Program-made: the position numbers and the translations under genes
In this document: one piece after another, positions 1-8,928 of the stretch
How positions within the stretch are numbered: position 1 is the first letter of the stretch
Layout: each line of letters starts with the position of its first letter
The notes under the pieces: model-generated
Told to the model about the DNA's origin: nothing
What the model saw: only the letters and a program-made list of their open reading frames with translations
Database searches by the model: none
Assembly: GCF_026391055.1 (NCBI RefSeq)
Contig: NZ_JAPLET010000022.1
Coordinates: forward strand, 496,001-560,000
Direction of reading: 5' to 3'
DNA: 64,000 nt
Origin: Spirosoma sp.
GTDB lineage: Bacteria > Bacteroidota > Bacteroidia > Cytophagales > Spirosomataceae

Positions 1-2171
1 ACATCATTCTGACCGTCGCCATTGGGTGAAAAAGCGTCAGGTACCCAGGCGCGGGCAAAAACCGTAATGTGAATTGTGTCTTTCACAGCGCAGCCGGTGG
101 TGTTGGTTGCATCGATTGTGTACGTAATGTCGTCGGCGATATCCGTGATGGTTGGGTTGGCGGCAGTCGGGTTATCCAGATACGTAGCCGATGTCCACTG
201 GAACTGAACGGGGTCGCCGGTGTATACGGGATTCAGGGAAAAGTTGTTGCCCCGATAGGTCGTCAGCGAGTCGGCTAGCTGAATGGTAGGAATAGGTGCC
301 ACAACGGCGATCCGGGTAGCAACCGTTCCGGCACATTCGGGGGCAGGCTTAACCGTATACGTTACGGTATGGTTGCCAACGCCTGCCTGCTCGGGGACGA
401 ATGAATCGGTTTCGATACCGGCTCCGGCAAAATCGCCCCCCGGCGGGTTCCCCGTTAATGTATATGCTGGATTATTGGGCCCGCAAACACCCGGAATAGA
501 GTCGAGAGTGACTACTACTGGTGCAACGCTAGTGATGGTTATGGGGCTGGAGGTACCTTCGCACCCGTATATATCCGTGGCCGTGACCACAAACGTGCCC
601 GGGTTACTGGCAACCAATTGCGCCGATTCGTTATTGCTGATTGATGTACCATCTTTCTGCCAGCGGTATAATAAGCCACCACTACCTACGAGCGGAAGCG
701 AACTGTTCGGACAAATCCGATTGAAGCCGGATGATGAGGTAATGGATGGCAGAACAGGGGCAGAGCGGTCGAGAATGGTCGTATCGGTTCGGGCTTTACA
801 ACCCAGCGTACGGTACGTAAGAACAGCCCAGTACTTACCGGCCTCCGTGGTTCGAAGCGAATCCGTTGTCTGACCCGTCAGGAACTGACTATCCTTGTAC
901 CACTGGTAAGTAACGTCCGTAACACCCGTTGCTACCAGTTTTATTGAACCGGTTGTGGCGCATAAATGCCCCGTTGCCGAAACTCGCGCATCGCTCCCGA
1001 TCACATCAACTGTGATAACTTCTGAATTTCCGACTTTGCTGCAAACGGCTTTTTGTGAAACCACAATCGAATACTGACCGGACTCCCGAACGGCCAGGGT
1101 TGGATTCGTAGCCCCTACAATGTTAATGTCGTTCTTCCTCCACTGGTAATTCCAGTTGGGGTCCAGCGCTGCTATCAGTACCGCCGAGTCGCCCTGGCAA
1201 ATGGTGGTGGTTAGTTGCTTGGGGTAATTTTTGATCTGAACGGCCGGGTCGGGTGTTGTCTGAGGAGGACAGTCGATCACCAGAAATTGAAAATCGCGTC
1301 GTACTTCACCAATTTTCACCCCATTTCGATACTCTTCAACGTTGATGGCAAAGACAAATAAACCCAGTTGAGTAGCCGTTACAGATAGTTCGCCGGTTTG
1401 TGCATTGATCTGAAGGCTTGGGTTTCCAGAAATAGCATTATTAGCGTCATACCCTGCGAGCCAAGTCACGTCGGGGTAGGGGCCTGGGGAAACAGGATTG
1501 ACGGTTGCATTCTGGCCGGTAGCTCCCTTTTGGTTTAGCGGGGTAATCATGGAGTAGCGGAGTTCATCGCCATCGGGGTCCGTACCGCCGAAAGGAAAGG
1601 TAAAGGCATCACCTAAACAGATATATTCACCATTAATGGGGCCAAAGTGAGGGGATGAGTTCTCGAAGAACTGATTATTCTGCTGAATAGCCGGAAACTC
1701 CAGATAAAAGGTAAAGCCCGTTTGACTAGGTCCGTTGATATTGCTGATGCCCGCATTTCGGTTACGGGTCTGATAGGAAATGTAATATCCCTGTGTGTCG
1801 GTGTAGTTGCCGGGTGGTAGCTGAATATCCGCTTCGTAGGTCAGGACAATGAACTTTAGGTTACGTTGGGCTGCGCAAAATCCATTGGCATAAACGATGG
1901 GAACCCGCGAACCGGTTTGCTGAACCATAAAGGTCGTCATCAGCGCATTATCGCGTTTTCGAAAAATGCCTAACGTACCGATAGTCGACTGGTTGGCTGC
2001 CCCGCGCGTACCGTCTTCGAGGTAATTGATAACGGTGATCCGATAATGGCCGGCAACATTACCTACGGCTTTCATCTCAATATGCCCACCAACCTGGTGA
2101 GTACCCTTGGCTGCCATTGGCAACGCCAGAATCAGGATTAGTACTAAGTGTCGTAAGGTAAATGTGCGCAT
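1..2171 (-). CDS. T9SS/gliding-associated surface protein (3' end outside window)
   Basis: The frame is open from an ATG at 2171 to the window edge, 723 codons without a stop. The protein starts with a signal peptide (about residues 1-21, hydrophobic LVLILILALPMAA). An N-terminal region GGHIEMKAVG and a following beta-rich domain lead into Ig/PKD-like repeats with YQWRK, YQWYKD and YRWQKD tryptophan motifs. The last visible residues, 709-723, read WVPDAFSPNGDGQND, the opening of the gliding-motility-associated C-terminal (CHU_C) domain. In Bacteroidota that domain directs export by type IX secretion and surface anchoring. The protein is therefore probably a large cell-surface adhesin-like protein; its ligand is unknown. 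Roughly 80 residues of the sorting domain should lie beyond the edge. The ATG was chosen because the signal peptide follows directly. Confidence 0.85.
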   Translation of the reverse strand, partial: MRTFTLRHLVLILILALPMAAKGTHQVGGHIEMKAVGNVAGHYRITVINYLEDGTRGAANQSTIGTLGIFRKRDNALMTTFMVQQTGSRVPIVYANGFCAAQRNLKFIVLTYEADIQLPPGNYTDTQGYYISYQTRNRNAGISNINGPSQTGFTFYLEFPAIQQNNQFFENSSPHFGPINGEYICLGDAFTFPFGGTDPDGDELRYSMITPLNQKGATGQNATVNPVSPGPYPDVTWLAGYDANNAISGNPSLQINAQTGELSVTATQLGLFVFAINVEEYRNGVKIGEVRRDFQFLVIDCPPQTTPDPAVQIKNYPKQLTTTICQGDSAVLIAALDPNWNYQWRKNDINIVGATNPTLAVRESGQYSIVVSQKAVCSKVGNSEVITVDVIGSDARVSATGHLCATTGSIKLVATGVTDVTYQWYKDSQFLTGQTTDSLRTTEAGKYWAVLTYRTLGCKARTDTTILDRSAPVLPSITSSSGFNRICPNSSLPLVGSGGLLYRWQKDGTSISNNESAQLVASNPGTFVVTATDIYGCEGTSSPITITSVAPVVVTLDSIPGVCGPNNPAYTLTGNPPGGDFAGAGIETDSFVPEQAGVGNHTVTYTVKPAPECAGTVATRIAVVAPIPTIQLADSLTTYRGNNFSLNPVYTGDPVQFQWTSATYLDNPTAANPTITDIADDITYTIDATNTTGCAVKDTIHITVFARAWVPDAFSPNGDGQND

Positions 2172-2430
2172 AAGCAATCCGTTAAAAACTTCACTCTCAT
2201 TCACTCATTACAACTGGTATGGACTGGTTTGTTGGTTTTCCTGACAATGACTACGTTCAGCAATCGAATAAGCGTAGTTCAGTGCATAGATCTAGAAGGT
2301 CTATAAAAAAGGAAGTAGACCATTAAATATACGCACTCCTTTGTTGATAAAAGTACCGGATAATCGCTAGCTGTACTCGTTCATGCATGATGATGGTTAC
2401 CACTTATCCGGTTTACTACGTGTTGGCTCT
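2172..2430. other. intergenic region with a weak terminator-like inverted repeat
   Basis: No gene is visible. The 9-nt arms ACCGGATAA (2355-2363) and TTATCCGGT (2404-2412) are perfect complements about 20 nt after the end of the DUF3570 gene, separated by 40 nt. A smaller GGTCTA/TAGACC pair lies near 2300-2325. The first may end the redox operon; the rest should hold the promoter of the surface protein gene. Confidence 0.35.
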
Positions 2431-3636
2431 CTATTTAAGTTTGGCCAGCAGAGTTACGTTATTTGCAACCATACCGGTACTGCGAACATAATGGCCGTAG
2501 CGGAGTTCGAGGCTTTGCCAATGACCAATTCCCAGTAAGCCACCGGGGGGAGCCATTCGAACACCAGTCCCTAAAAATTGACTATTGAATCCGGAGATGT
2601 CATAATCACTTGTGTAGTACTTCTGTGTCAGCTGATGCTCGCCATAAGGCGCAAAGTATCGAACGGCGGTCTGATGACTGAATCGGTAAAAAGGACTGAT
2701 CGAAATGAAAGACGTGAGTTTAATGGGTGTTTCGAGGTTGACAGTATGCGCCTGCATGCCCCAATCATCAATGTAATAGCGATAGAATGCCCGGACGATA
2801 ACCTGGTCGCCCAGGAAATAATGCAGCCGTACACCGATGGGCAGTTTCAGGCGGCTACCCGGCAGTCGTTCCACCGTTTCGGCCCCGTCCCGAAAATAAA
2901 TCCGGTGGAAGGGCGTACTCAGTAACCCCTGCTGAAACGCGGGCTCCACCGTCAACAGTACCTGAAGCCGCTTGTTGATGATCTGCGAAACCGACAGGCT
3001 GGCGTTATAGGAGTTTCGGGGCTTGTAATCAATGGGGTCGGTATCCCGATGGGCACCGGACCCGTAGCCTTCCGGCCTGAGTTCGGCGGGTAAGATCACT
3101 TTCCAGGTATCAAAAAAAGCACCAGCTTTAAGGCTTACCTCCCGGTTGTTATCAGCCGAGGCTTTCGCAAAACTCAGGTTGATTCCGTACGATTTGTAAT
3201 CATATTCCGTCGAGTAAGAGAGGGCAATGCCATGTGTGGTATGCCGGGCGTTATCCTGCACACTCCAGGAAACTGACGGATAAATGTGAGTGTCGCTTTT
3301 GGAGGCAGACGATACCGTAAGCGGGTCAATCTTATCCGACTAAGCCGAGGTATAGTGGTCGATGTTCAGGTCGAACGCCAGGGTATGCTGGCGGTTCAGT
3401 CGACTAGTGCTCTTGAGAACCAGGTCTATGGATTGAGCAAAGTCGGTTAATTGTTCGGAGCCAATGCCGCCTGTGACGGCTGAGTTGTTTCCGTTTTGGT
3501 TATAGTAGCCCGACACCAGATTTACCTCCTGTATACTTAACTTACGCGCTTCGTAAGCAGGTTTTTCAATGGACTGAGCGTGGCCCGAACGCAGTAGACT
3601 AAGCAGTACGCCGACGGTTATACATATTTTTTTCAT
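2431..3636 (-). pseudogene. DUF3570 outer-membrane protein gene interrupted by one in-frame TAG
   Basis: Two pieces of one DUF3570 protein lie in the same frame, separated only by a TAG at 3340-3342 (codon 99). Piece one (98 aa) has a signal peptide MKKICITVGVLLSLLRSGHA and the family motif VSGYYNQNGNNSAVTGGIG, ending DHYTSA. Reading through the stop gives SDKIDPLTVSSASKSD and then the rest of the family: NSYNASLSVSQIINKR, QQGLLSTPFHRIYF, LPIGVRLHYFLG, YFAPYGEHQLTQKYYTSDYD. Total length is about 400 codons, normal for the family. No other lesion is visible, so the stop is a recent point mutation, a sequencing error, or suppressed or recoded. A GTG at 3261 could restart translation, but that product would lack a signal peptide. 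Members are predicted outer-membrane beta-barrels. It is the last gene of the redox operon, 12 nt after DUF4266. Confidence 0.8.
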
Positions 3637-3648
3637 TGTCAGCGTTTC

Positions 3649-3879
3649 TTAGTTACAACCACAGCCACCACCACTTTTGCCGCCATTCGCGCCGGCGGCT
3701 CCTTCGCGGTAGAGGTAAAAATTTTGTTCGAACTTCTCCGATTTTCGGGCCGAAAGCTCCATTTCGGCGTCGTTTATACGATTCTTCTGGTATTCCTTAA
3801 CGGTGGTGCAGCCTGCCAGTCCGGCCAGGGAAAGACCCGCCAGTAGGACCAGTTTTGTGGATTGTTTCGTTGTGTTCAT
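3649..3879 (-). CDS. DUF4266 small lipoprotein with Gly/Cys-rich tail
   Basis: This 76-residue protein has a lysine-bearing n-region, a hydrophobic stretch and a lipobox ending at Cys24 (LAGLAGC), so it should be lipid-anchored. The mature part holds the conserved helix VKEYQKNRINDAEMELSARK and then a flexible tail GAAGANGGKSGGGCGCN. A glycine-rich tail ending in a CGCN-type motif is characteristic of DUF4266; its function is unknown. The two tail cysteines could be redox-active, bind metal, or be modified. The gene lies between apbE and DUF3570 with gaps of 21 and 12 nt, and these families are commonly found together. A shared job with ApbE and the barrel is inferred from this linkage. Confidence 0.8.
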   Translation of the reverse strand: MNTTKQSTKLVLLAGLSLAGLAGCTTVKEYQKNRINDAEMELSARKSEKFEQNFYLYREGAAGANGGKSGGGCGCN

Positions 3880-3900
3880 AGCTTGGTTTGGTACAGGTTT

Positions 3901-4854
3901 TCAGACGGTGGCCGGTGCTACAAGCCGGATGTTGGCTGATGTATGTAGTTTGTCGGTATCGTCAATAATAATGCAGGCAATGTGCCGCATCTGGTTAATG
4001 AGGTTGAGCCCTACTCGAACGCCCATTACCATAACGGGGGTGGCCAGGGCGTCGGCTAATTCAGCATTTGGGGCAATAATTGTTACGCTCTTAATGCCCG
4101 ATACCGGGTAGCCTGTTTTAGGATCGATGGTATGCGAATAGCGTTTGCCGTCGATCAGGGCGTATTTTTCGTAATTGCCGGAGGTTGCTACGGCCATATT
4201 GCTAATTTCCAGAAAAGAAAATGCCTGCTGGTTGATCTGGTTAGGATCGGCAATGCCAATTGTCCAGGGCTTTCCATTTGGCTGGCTTCCCCAGGTGGTC
4301 AGGTCACCGGCGGCATTGACAATGCCACTCGTTACACCCAGGTCGCGTAGAATACGTTTTGCCTGTTCGGCAGCATAGCCTTTGCCAATGCCCCCGAAAC
4401 CAATCCGCATTCCCTTTTCTTTGAGAAAAACAGTTTGTTCTCCCGCATCCAGGAGTACGTTCCGGTAATTGATGAGCCGAACCATGCGACGGGCTGTTTT
4501 GGGGTCGGGGAGGGACGTCATGGTCGTGTCGAAATTCCAGAATCGCTTGTCGATGGACCCGTACGTAATGTCGAACGCCCCCTGGGTGAGTGCTGATAAA
4601 CGCAGAGACCGCTCAATGAGCGCAACTACTTCCTGATCGACAGGCTCGGGTCGCAGCCCCGCGCTGGCATTGATCCGGTTGGTTTGACTATCCTTGCTAT
4701 ACGTTGTGAGCAACTGCTCGATTCGGCTGATCTCCGCTACGGCTTTGTCCAGACAGTCATTTGCCCAGGCGGCATCGGTACAGACAACGCTCAGCTCGAA
4801 CCGGTTACCCATAAGCCGCTGCACCCGTTTGTAGATCAGGGGATCGGTACTCAT
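3901..4854 (-). CDS. apbE: FAD:protein FMN transferase (ApbE family)
   Basis: ApbE moves FMN from FAD onto a Ser/Thr of target proteins, making covalent flavoproteins outside the cytoplasm. Visible family motifs, numbered from the chosen start: MGNRFELSV (15-23), QGAFDITYG (91-99), GFGGIGKGYAAEQ (152-164), NAAGDLTTWG (180-189), SHTIDPKTGYP (240-250) and the Mg-binding DALATPVMVMG (268-278). The open frame extends 25 codons upstream into the thioredoxin gene. I chose the ATG at 4854 because it overlaps the thioredoxin TGA (ATGA), implying translational coupling. With this start (317 aa) no signal peptide or lipobox is seen, which is odd for an enzyme that normally works in the periplasm. I found no clear D-x-x-S-G-A-T/S flavinylation site in the neighbouring products. 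Confidence 0.9.
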   Translation of the reverse strand: MSTDPLIYKRVQRLMGNRFELSVVCTDAAWANDCLDKAVAEISRIEQLLTTYSKDSQTNRINASAGLRPEPVDQEVVALIERSLRLSALTQGAFDITYGSIDKRFWNFDTTMTSLPDPKTARRMVRLINYRNVLLDAGEQTVFLKEKGMRIGFGGIGKGYAAEQAKRILRDLGVTSGIVNAAGDLTTWGSQPNGKPWTIGIADPNQINQQAFSFLEISNMAVATSGNYEKYALIDGKRYSHTIDPKTGYPVSGIKSVTIIAPNAELADALATPVMVMGVRVGLNLINQMRHIACIIIDDTDKLHTSANIRLVAPATV

Positions 4855-5294
4855 TTCGATGCGGGGGTAGCCGTCTGAATAGCGTCGATGAAGCCGGGAA
4901 TGGTCAGCGATTGAGGGTAGCCGTCCCACTCTTTCAGCACCTTGCCATTAGCATCCAGCAATACCGTAAAAGGAAATTTTCCCTGTTTATTGTATTGCTC
5001 AGCCAGCGACTCGTTATGAGCAGTTTGCCGGGCGTCCAGCTGATTTTTAGATAGTCGGGGGAAATCTGCGCGGACTAGTACCAGATGCTCATTGGCATAC
5101 TGGCCAAATTCGGCCGATTCAAAAATTGTTTTCTTAAGTTTGATACAGGGTCCGCACCAGTCCGAACCTGAGAAGTTAAGTAGTATCAATTTATGCGATT
5201 GGGCTGCTTCGGTTTTGGCCTGGTCAAAATTTAATATCCAGTTCGGGGCCAGCGTTGCCAGGCTAATAAGCAGCGAAATCAGGGTGAGTTTCAT
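4851..5294 (-). CDS. secreted thioredoxin-fold protein (WCGPC)
   Basis: The 147-residue protein has an N-terminal signal peptide (MKLTLISLLISLATLAPNW) and a thioredoxin domain with FSGSDWCGPC (active-site Cys47 and Cys50) and the cis-proline segment GKFPFTVLLD. It should act in the periplasm as a disulfide reductase or oxidase. The SDWCGPC form is typical of the DUF953/thioredoxin_7-like secreted proteins of Bacteroidota. Its TGA overlaps the apbE start codon. Because it is coupled to apbE and near the Cys-tailed DUF4266 lipoprotein, it may keep a cysteine partner of this operon reduced; this is inference. Confidence 0.88.
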   Translation of the reverse strand: MKLTLISLLISLATLAPNWILNFDQAKTEAAQSHKLILLNFSGSDWCGPCIKLKKTIFESAEFGQYANEHLVLVRADFPRLSKNQLDARQTAHNESLAEQYNKQGKFPFTVLLDANGKVLKEWDGYPQSLTIPGFIDAIQTATPASK

Positions 5295-5329
5295 GTTTAT
5301 TCGGGTTTGCTGTTGGTAATGGGAGAATT

Positions 5330-5869
5330 CTAGGTATAAACGACCAGAGTTTTGCCGTCGGTGGCCACTTTATAAACGGCGATTCCCCGGCTGCCGAAGC
5401 TATTTTTTCCGACCCCGTTCAGGTCGAACCGGGCGCCGTGCTGGGTGCAGTAGAACTCTGTCTTGTTAAAGATGATGGCCTTTTTAGGCTCATGGCTGCA
5501 CGTTTGTGTGACGGCTACGTAAACACCGGCGCTTACCTGAGCTACTACAATGCCACTTTGCGCAATATAGCCGCCAACGGTTTTAAGGGCCGAAGCAGTC
5601 GTGCTGGCCAGATCGATCGTGAGCAGACGATTCTTAATGGTGCTTAAGTCAACACCGCTGGATGTGGTTGTTGTGGTCGACGGCGTTGTTGTGCCACCCG
5701 AACCGGGTGTTGTGGTCGTGCTGGTTGGGGGGGTAACTGACGTACCTTGTGAACCCGGTAGAGTCAGCGCATTAACGACCGTATCTTCTTCATGGACGCA
5801 GGAAGTAAGCGCGGCCATAAGGGCTGCGCCCGTAAAACCCATCGATTTTAAAAAATCGTACCGTGTCAT
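5330..5869 (-). CDS. Rieske-type [2Fe-2S] lipoprotein
   Basis: The 179-residue protein opens with MTRYDFLKSMGFTG and a hydrophobic stretch ending in a lipobox at Cys24 (ALTSC). It continues with a Thr/Pro/Gly/Ser-rich linker (about 38-72) and a C-terminal Rieske fold. The cluster-binding pair is visible as TCSH (Cys124, His126) and YCTQHG (Cys141, His144), matching C-x-H and C-x-x-H. The protein is probably a membrane-tethered periplasmic electron carrier. It is the first gene of the operon with thioredoxin (35 nt gap), apbE, DUF4266 and DUF3570. That placement suggests the whole set handles electrons in the envelope; the partner is unknown. Confidence 0.88.
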   Translation of the reverse strand: MTRYDFLKSMGFTGAALMAALTSCVHEEDTVVNALTLPGSQGTSVTPPTSTTTTPGSGGTTTPSTTTTTSSGVDLSTIKNRLLTIDLASTTASALKTVGGYIAQSGIVVAQVSAGVYVAVTQTCSHEPKKAIIFNKTEFYCTQHGARFDLNGVGKNSFGSRGIAVYKVATDGKTLVVYT

Positions 5870-6312
5870 AATATATTTTAATGAATTAGCTAAGTGGGTA
5901 TTTATACTACAATACGTCTGCTATTTCTCAAACGTGGCAAACTTTAACCTTACTAGCTACGCCGAAAATTCGAAATCGCTGAGCAGTTACTGTACAGAGG
6001 GAATAACGATTTTGTAACTTAAATTAATGTTAAGTGAGATTAAAATAAGATTGAAATTGCTTGAGTTGGAGGCATTTTGCCCGATGCACCTATCTACTTT
6101 ACGTGAGTCTGGTGAAAAACGTTGCTTGGATCTAAAATCTGATTCGCAGAAATTGGTGTAATTCCGGCTGCATTGACCAGTCGCTATGCAGCTGCCGAGG
6201 AAAATTTAAATCAATTTTTCAGGATAAATCAAGCGGTAGATGCTTTCCTGATAGGGCTGGTTGGCATAAAATTTATAGGCTGGCTCATTTACCTGAAAAC
6301 TTATTCGTTGCA
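5870..6312. other. divergent intergenic region, presumed promoters
   Basis: About 440 nt of AT-rich sequence separate the leftward redox operon from the rightward GH95 gene. No convincing coding frame, RNA gene or strong inverted repeat was seen. It must hold both promoters, but I found no good TAnnTTTG box on either strand close to the starts. Confidence 0.4.
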
Positions 6313-8790
6313 ATGAAGCTAAATCGTTGGTTGTGTCTGTCTCTCTTTTTTTCATCGCCAGTATGGGCGCAGTCGAATCTAAAACTCTGGTATACCAAAC
6401 CCGCTGCGGTCTGGACAGAAGCCCTACCCGTTGGTAATGGGCGAATTGGGGCCATGATTTTTGGAAAAGTGGAGGATGAACTCATTCAGCTTAACGAAAG
6501 CACCCTCTGGTCGGGTGGGCCGGTTTCCGGGAATGTCAACCCCGAATCGCCGTCGTACCTGCCCCAGGTTCGAGAAGCACTCAACCGGGAAGATTACAAG
6601 CAGGCCGTCACGCTGGTGAAGAAGATGCAGGGGCTATATACCCAATCCTACATGCCGCTAGGCGATTTGTCCCTGAAACAAAACCTCAACGGAGCTACGC
6701 CAACCGGGTATTACCGGGATCTGGATATTCAGAAAGCCCTCGCTACAACCCGCTTTACGGCCAATGGCGTTACGTACAAGCGTGAGATGTTTACCTCCGC
6801 CCCCGATGGTGTGATGGTGATTCGGCTGACGGCCAGCAAACCCGGTCAGCTCAGCTTCGATGCCTCAACGAGCACTCAGCTTCGGGCCCAAAACAAGCGC
6901 GGAAGCAATGGCGATCTGGTCATGAAAGGCAAAGCACCCGCTCAGGTCGACCCGAATTATTATAGCCCCAAAGACCGTGAGCACGTTATTTATGAAGATG
7001 CCACCGGCTGCAAAGGAATGCGGTTTCAACTGCGGCTAAAAGCGCTGAACAAAGGCGGCACCGTCCAGACCGATAAAGAGGGTATTCACGTTCGCAATGC
7101 TTCGGAAGTCTTGTTATTCGTAGCGGCTACCACCAGTTTCAACGGCTACGACAAGTGCCCGGATAAAGACGGGAAAGACGAAAACAAACTGGCCGAAGAA
7201 CTGATCCGCAAAGCCACCGCCACCAGTTACCAGACTCTCCTAAATCGGCACACGGCTGATTATCAGGGGTACTTCAACCGGTTCTCGTTTCAGATCAACG
7301 ATACCACCAGCGTTAACAAAAATGCCGCTTTACCCTCCGACGAACGGCTGGAAATGTACAGCAAGGGCGTTTATGACCCCGGTATCGAAACCCTCTACTG
7401 TCAGTATGGCCGCTATCTGTTGATTTCCAGTTCGCGCGTGACGGATGTACCCGCTAACCTTCAGGGTATCTGGAACAAGGAGTTGCGGGCACCTTGGAGT
7501 TCGAACTATACCATCAACATCAATACCCAGATGAACTACTGGCCCGTAGAGGTAACAAACCTCTCGGAGTTGCACCGGCCTCTACTGAGTTTTATTGGTG
7601 AACTGGCCAAAACAGGAGCCGTCACAGCCAAAGAGTTTTATAACATGAACGGCTGGGTGGCGCACCACAACACCGACATCTGGGCCATTTCAAACCCCGT
7701 AGGCGACAAAGGACAGGGCGACCCGAAATGGGCTAACTGGAACCAGGGAGCGGGTTGGCTGAGCCAGCATCTCTGGGAACATTACCGCTTCACGGGCGAT
7801 AAAAAGTTCCTGCGCGAATCGGCCTACCCCATCATGAAAGGGGCCGCTCAGTTTTACCTCGATTGGCTGGTAGCCGACAAAGATGGCTACCTGGTGGTGT
7901 CGCCATCGGTATCACCTGAGAACGATTTTATCGATGCCAAAGGGCAGCCCGCGTCGATTTCTGTGGCGACAACCATGGACATGTCGATCATGTGGGACTT
8001 GTTCACCAACCTGATCGATGCATCGACGGTCCTGAACATTGAGCCGGACTTTCGAAAGCTGCTGATTGAGAAAAAAAGTAAATTCTATCCGCTGCACATC
8101 GGTCATAAAGGAAACCTGCAGGAGTGGAGCAGAGACTTTGAAGATGTCGATCCGCAGCACCGGCACGTATCACACCTGTTTGGCTTGCACCCCGGTCGGC
8201 AGATTTCGCCCATCAGTACACCCGAGTTTGCGGCTGCGGCCGAAAAAACGCTCGAACTTCGGGGCGATGCCGGAACCGGCTGGAGCCGGGCGTGGAAAGT
8301 GAACTTCTGGGCCAGACTGCTCGACGGTAACCACGCCTATAAGCTCCTTCGTGAACTTTTGCGCTACACCAGCCAGACGAACACCAACTACAGCAGCCAG
8401 GGCGGGGGCGGTACCTACCCGAATTTCTTCGATGCCCACCCGCCGTTTCAGATCGACGGTAATTTTGGCGGTACGGCGGGCATGGCGGAGATGCTGGTGC
8501 AGAGCCACCTGGATGCCATTCATCTGCTGGCCGCGTTGCCGAATGCCTGGCGGGATGGCCGCGTTTCGGGCCTGCGGGCACGGGGTGGATTTGAACTGGC
8601 CATGCAGTGGAAAAACCGCCGACTAACGACCGCAACCGTCAAATCACTGGATGGCGAACCCTGTAGCCTTCGAACAAGTGAGCCGATTCGCATAAAAGGT
8701 ATCAAAGTCGAATCCAAAGCAACCAATTTAGGGTATGTTACAACGTTTAATACGCAAAAGGGTGCTGTGTATGAACTAAGCGGCATGTAA
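6313..8790 (+). CDS. glycoside hydrolase family 95 (alpha-L-fucosidase-like)
   Basis: This 825-residue secreted enzyme has a signal peptide (MKLNRWLCLSLFFSSPVWAQ). The GH95 N-terminal signature is LWYTKPAAVWTEALPVGNGR with LNESTLWSGGP. The catalytic (alpha/alpha)6 barrel shows TQMNYWPVEVTNL near residue 400 (the two Asn that support the base), SVSPEN near 533 (the general-acid Glu), HVSHLFGLHPG near 620 and FQIDGNFGGTAGMAEML near 712 (the conserved Asp). Length is normal. GH95 enzymes invert alpha-1,2-fucosides, and some act on alpha-L-galactosides. The gene starts a rightward set of secreted sugar enzymes, and the 138-nt gap to the next gene leaves room for a separate promoter. Confidence 0.92.
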   Translation: MKLNRWLCLSLFFSSPVWAQSNLKLWYTKPAAVWTEALPVGNGRIGAMIFGKVEDELIQLNESTLWSGGPVSGNVNPESPSYLPQVREALNREDYKQAVTLVKKMQGLYTQSYMPLGDLSLKQNLNGATPTGYYRDLDIQKALATTRFTANGVTYKREMFTSAPDGVMVIRLTASKPGQLSFDASTSTQLRAQNKRGSNGDLVMKGKAPAQVDPNYYSPKDREHVIYEDATGCKGMRFQLRLKALNKGGTVQTDKEGIHVRNASEVLLFVAATTSFNGYDKCPDKDGKDENKLAEELIRKATATSYQTLLNRHTADYQGYFNRFSFQINDTTSVNKNAALPSDERLEMYSKGVYDPGIETLYCQYGRYLLISSSRVTDVPANLQGIWNKELRAPWSSNYTININTQMNYWPVEVTNLSELHRPLLSFIGELAKTGAVTAKEFYNMNGWVAHHNTDIWAISNPVGDKGQGDPKWANWNQGAGWLSQHLWEHYRFTGDKKFLRESAYPIMKGAAQFYLDWLVADKDGYLVVSPSVSPENDFIDAKGQPASISVATTMDMSIMWDLFTNLIDASTVLNIEPDFRKLLIEKKSKFYPLHIGHKGNLQEWSRDFEDVDPQHRHVSHLFGLHPGRQISPISTPEFAAAAEKTLELRGDAGTGWSRAWKVNFWARLLDGNHAYKLLRELLRYTSQTNTNYSSQGGGGTYPNFFDAHPPFQIDGNFGGTAGMAEMLVQSHLDAIHLLAALPNAWRDGRVSGLRARGGFELAMQWKNRRLTTATVKSLDGEPCSLRTSEPIRIKGIKVESKATNLGYVTTFNTQKGAVYELSGM

Positions 8791-8928
8791 CTTTGTAGAA
8801 AACTGCATCCTGAATCAGGCTATTGCTTTAGGAATGGAACAGTTCAAATAAACTAATCACCTTAAATTGAAAAAAGGCGATCGGACAGCCAGTAAGTTAC
8901 TCCCCATCCGTTATCCTTTTCTGTACAC

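Noticed and set aside
69..873. Two rightward open frames at the left edge
   Set aside because: They are antisense to the long leftward surface-protein frame, which carries clear domain motifs; the rightward readings have none.
2431..3261. The downstream DUF3570 part as an independent gene with a GTG start
   Set aside because: It lacks a signal peptide and continues the upstream piece in the same frame; one stop codon in a single gene is simpler.
5641..5760. Possible tandem repeat in the Rieske gene
   Set aside because: The repeated triplets encode a Thr/Ser/Gly/Pro linker, a common low-complexity spacer, not a separate repeat element.
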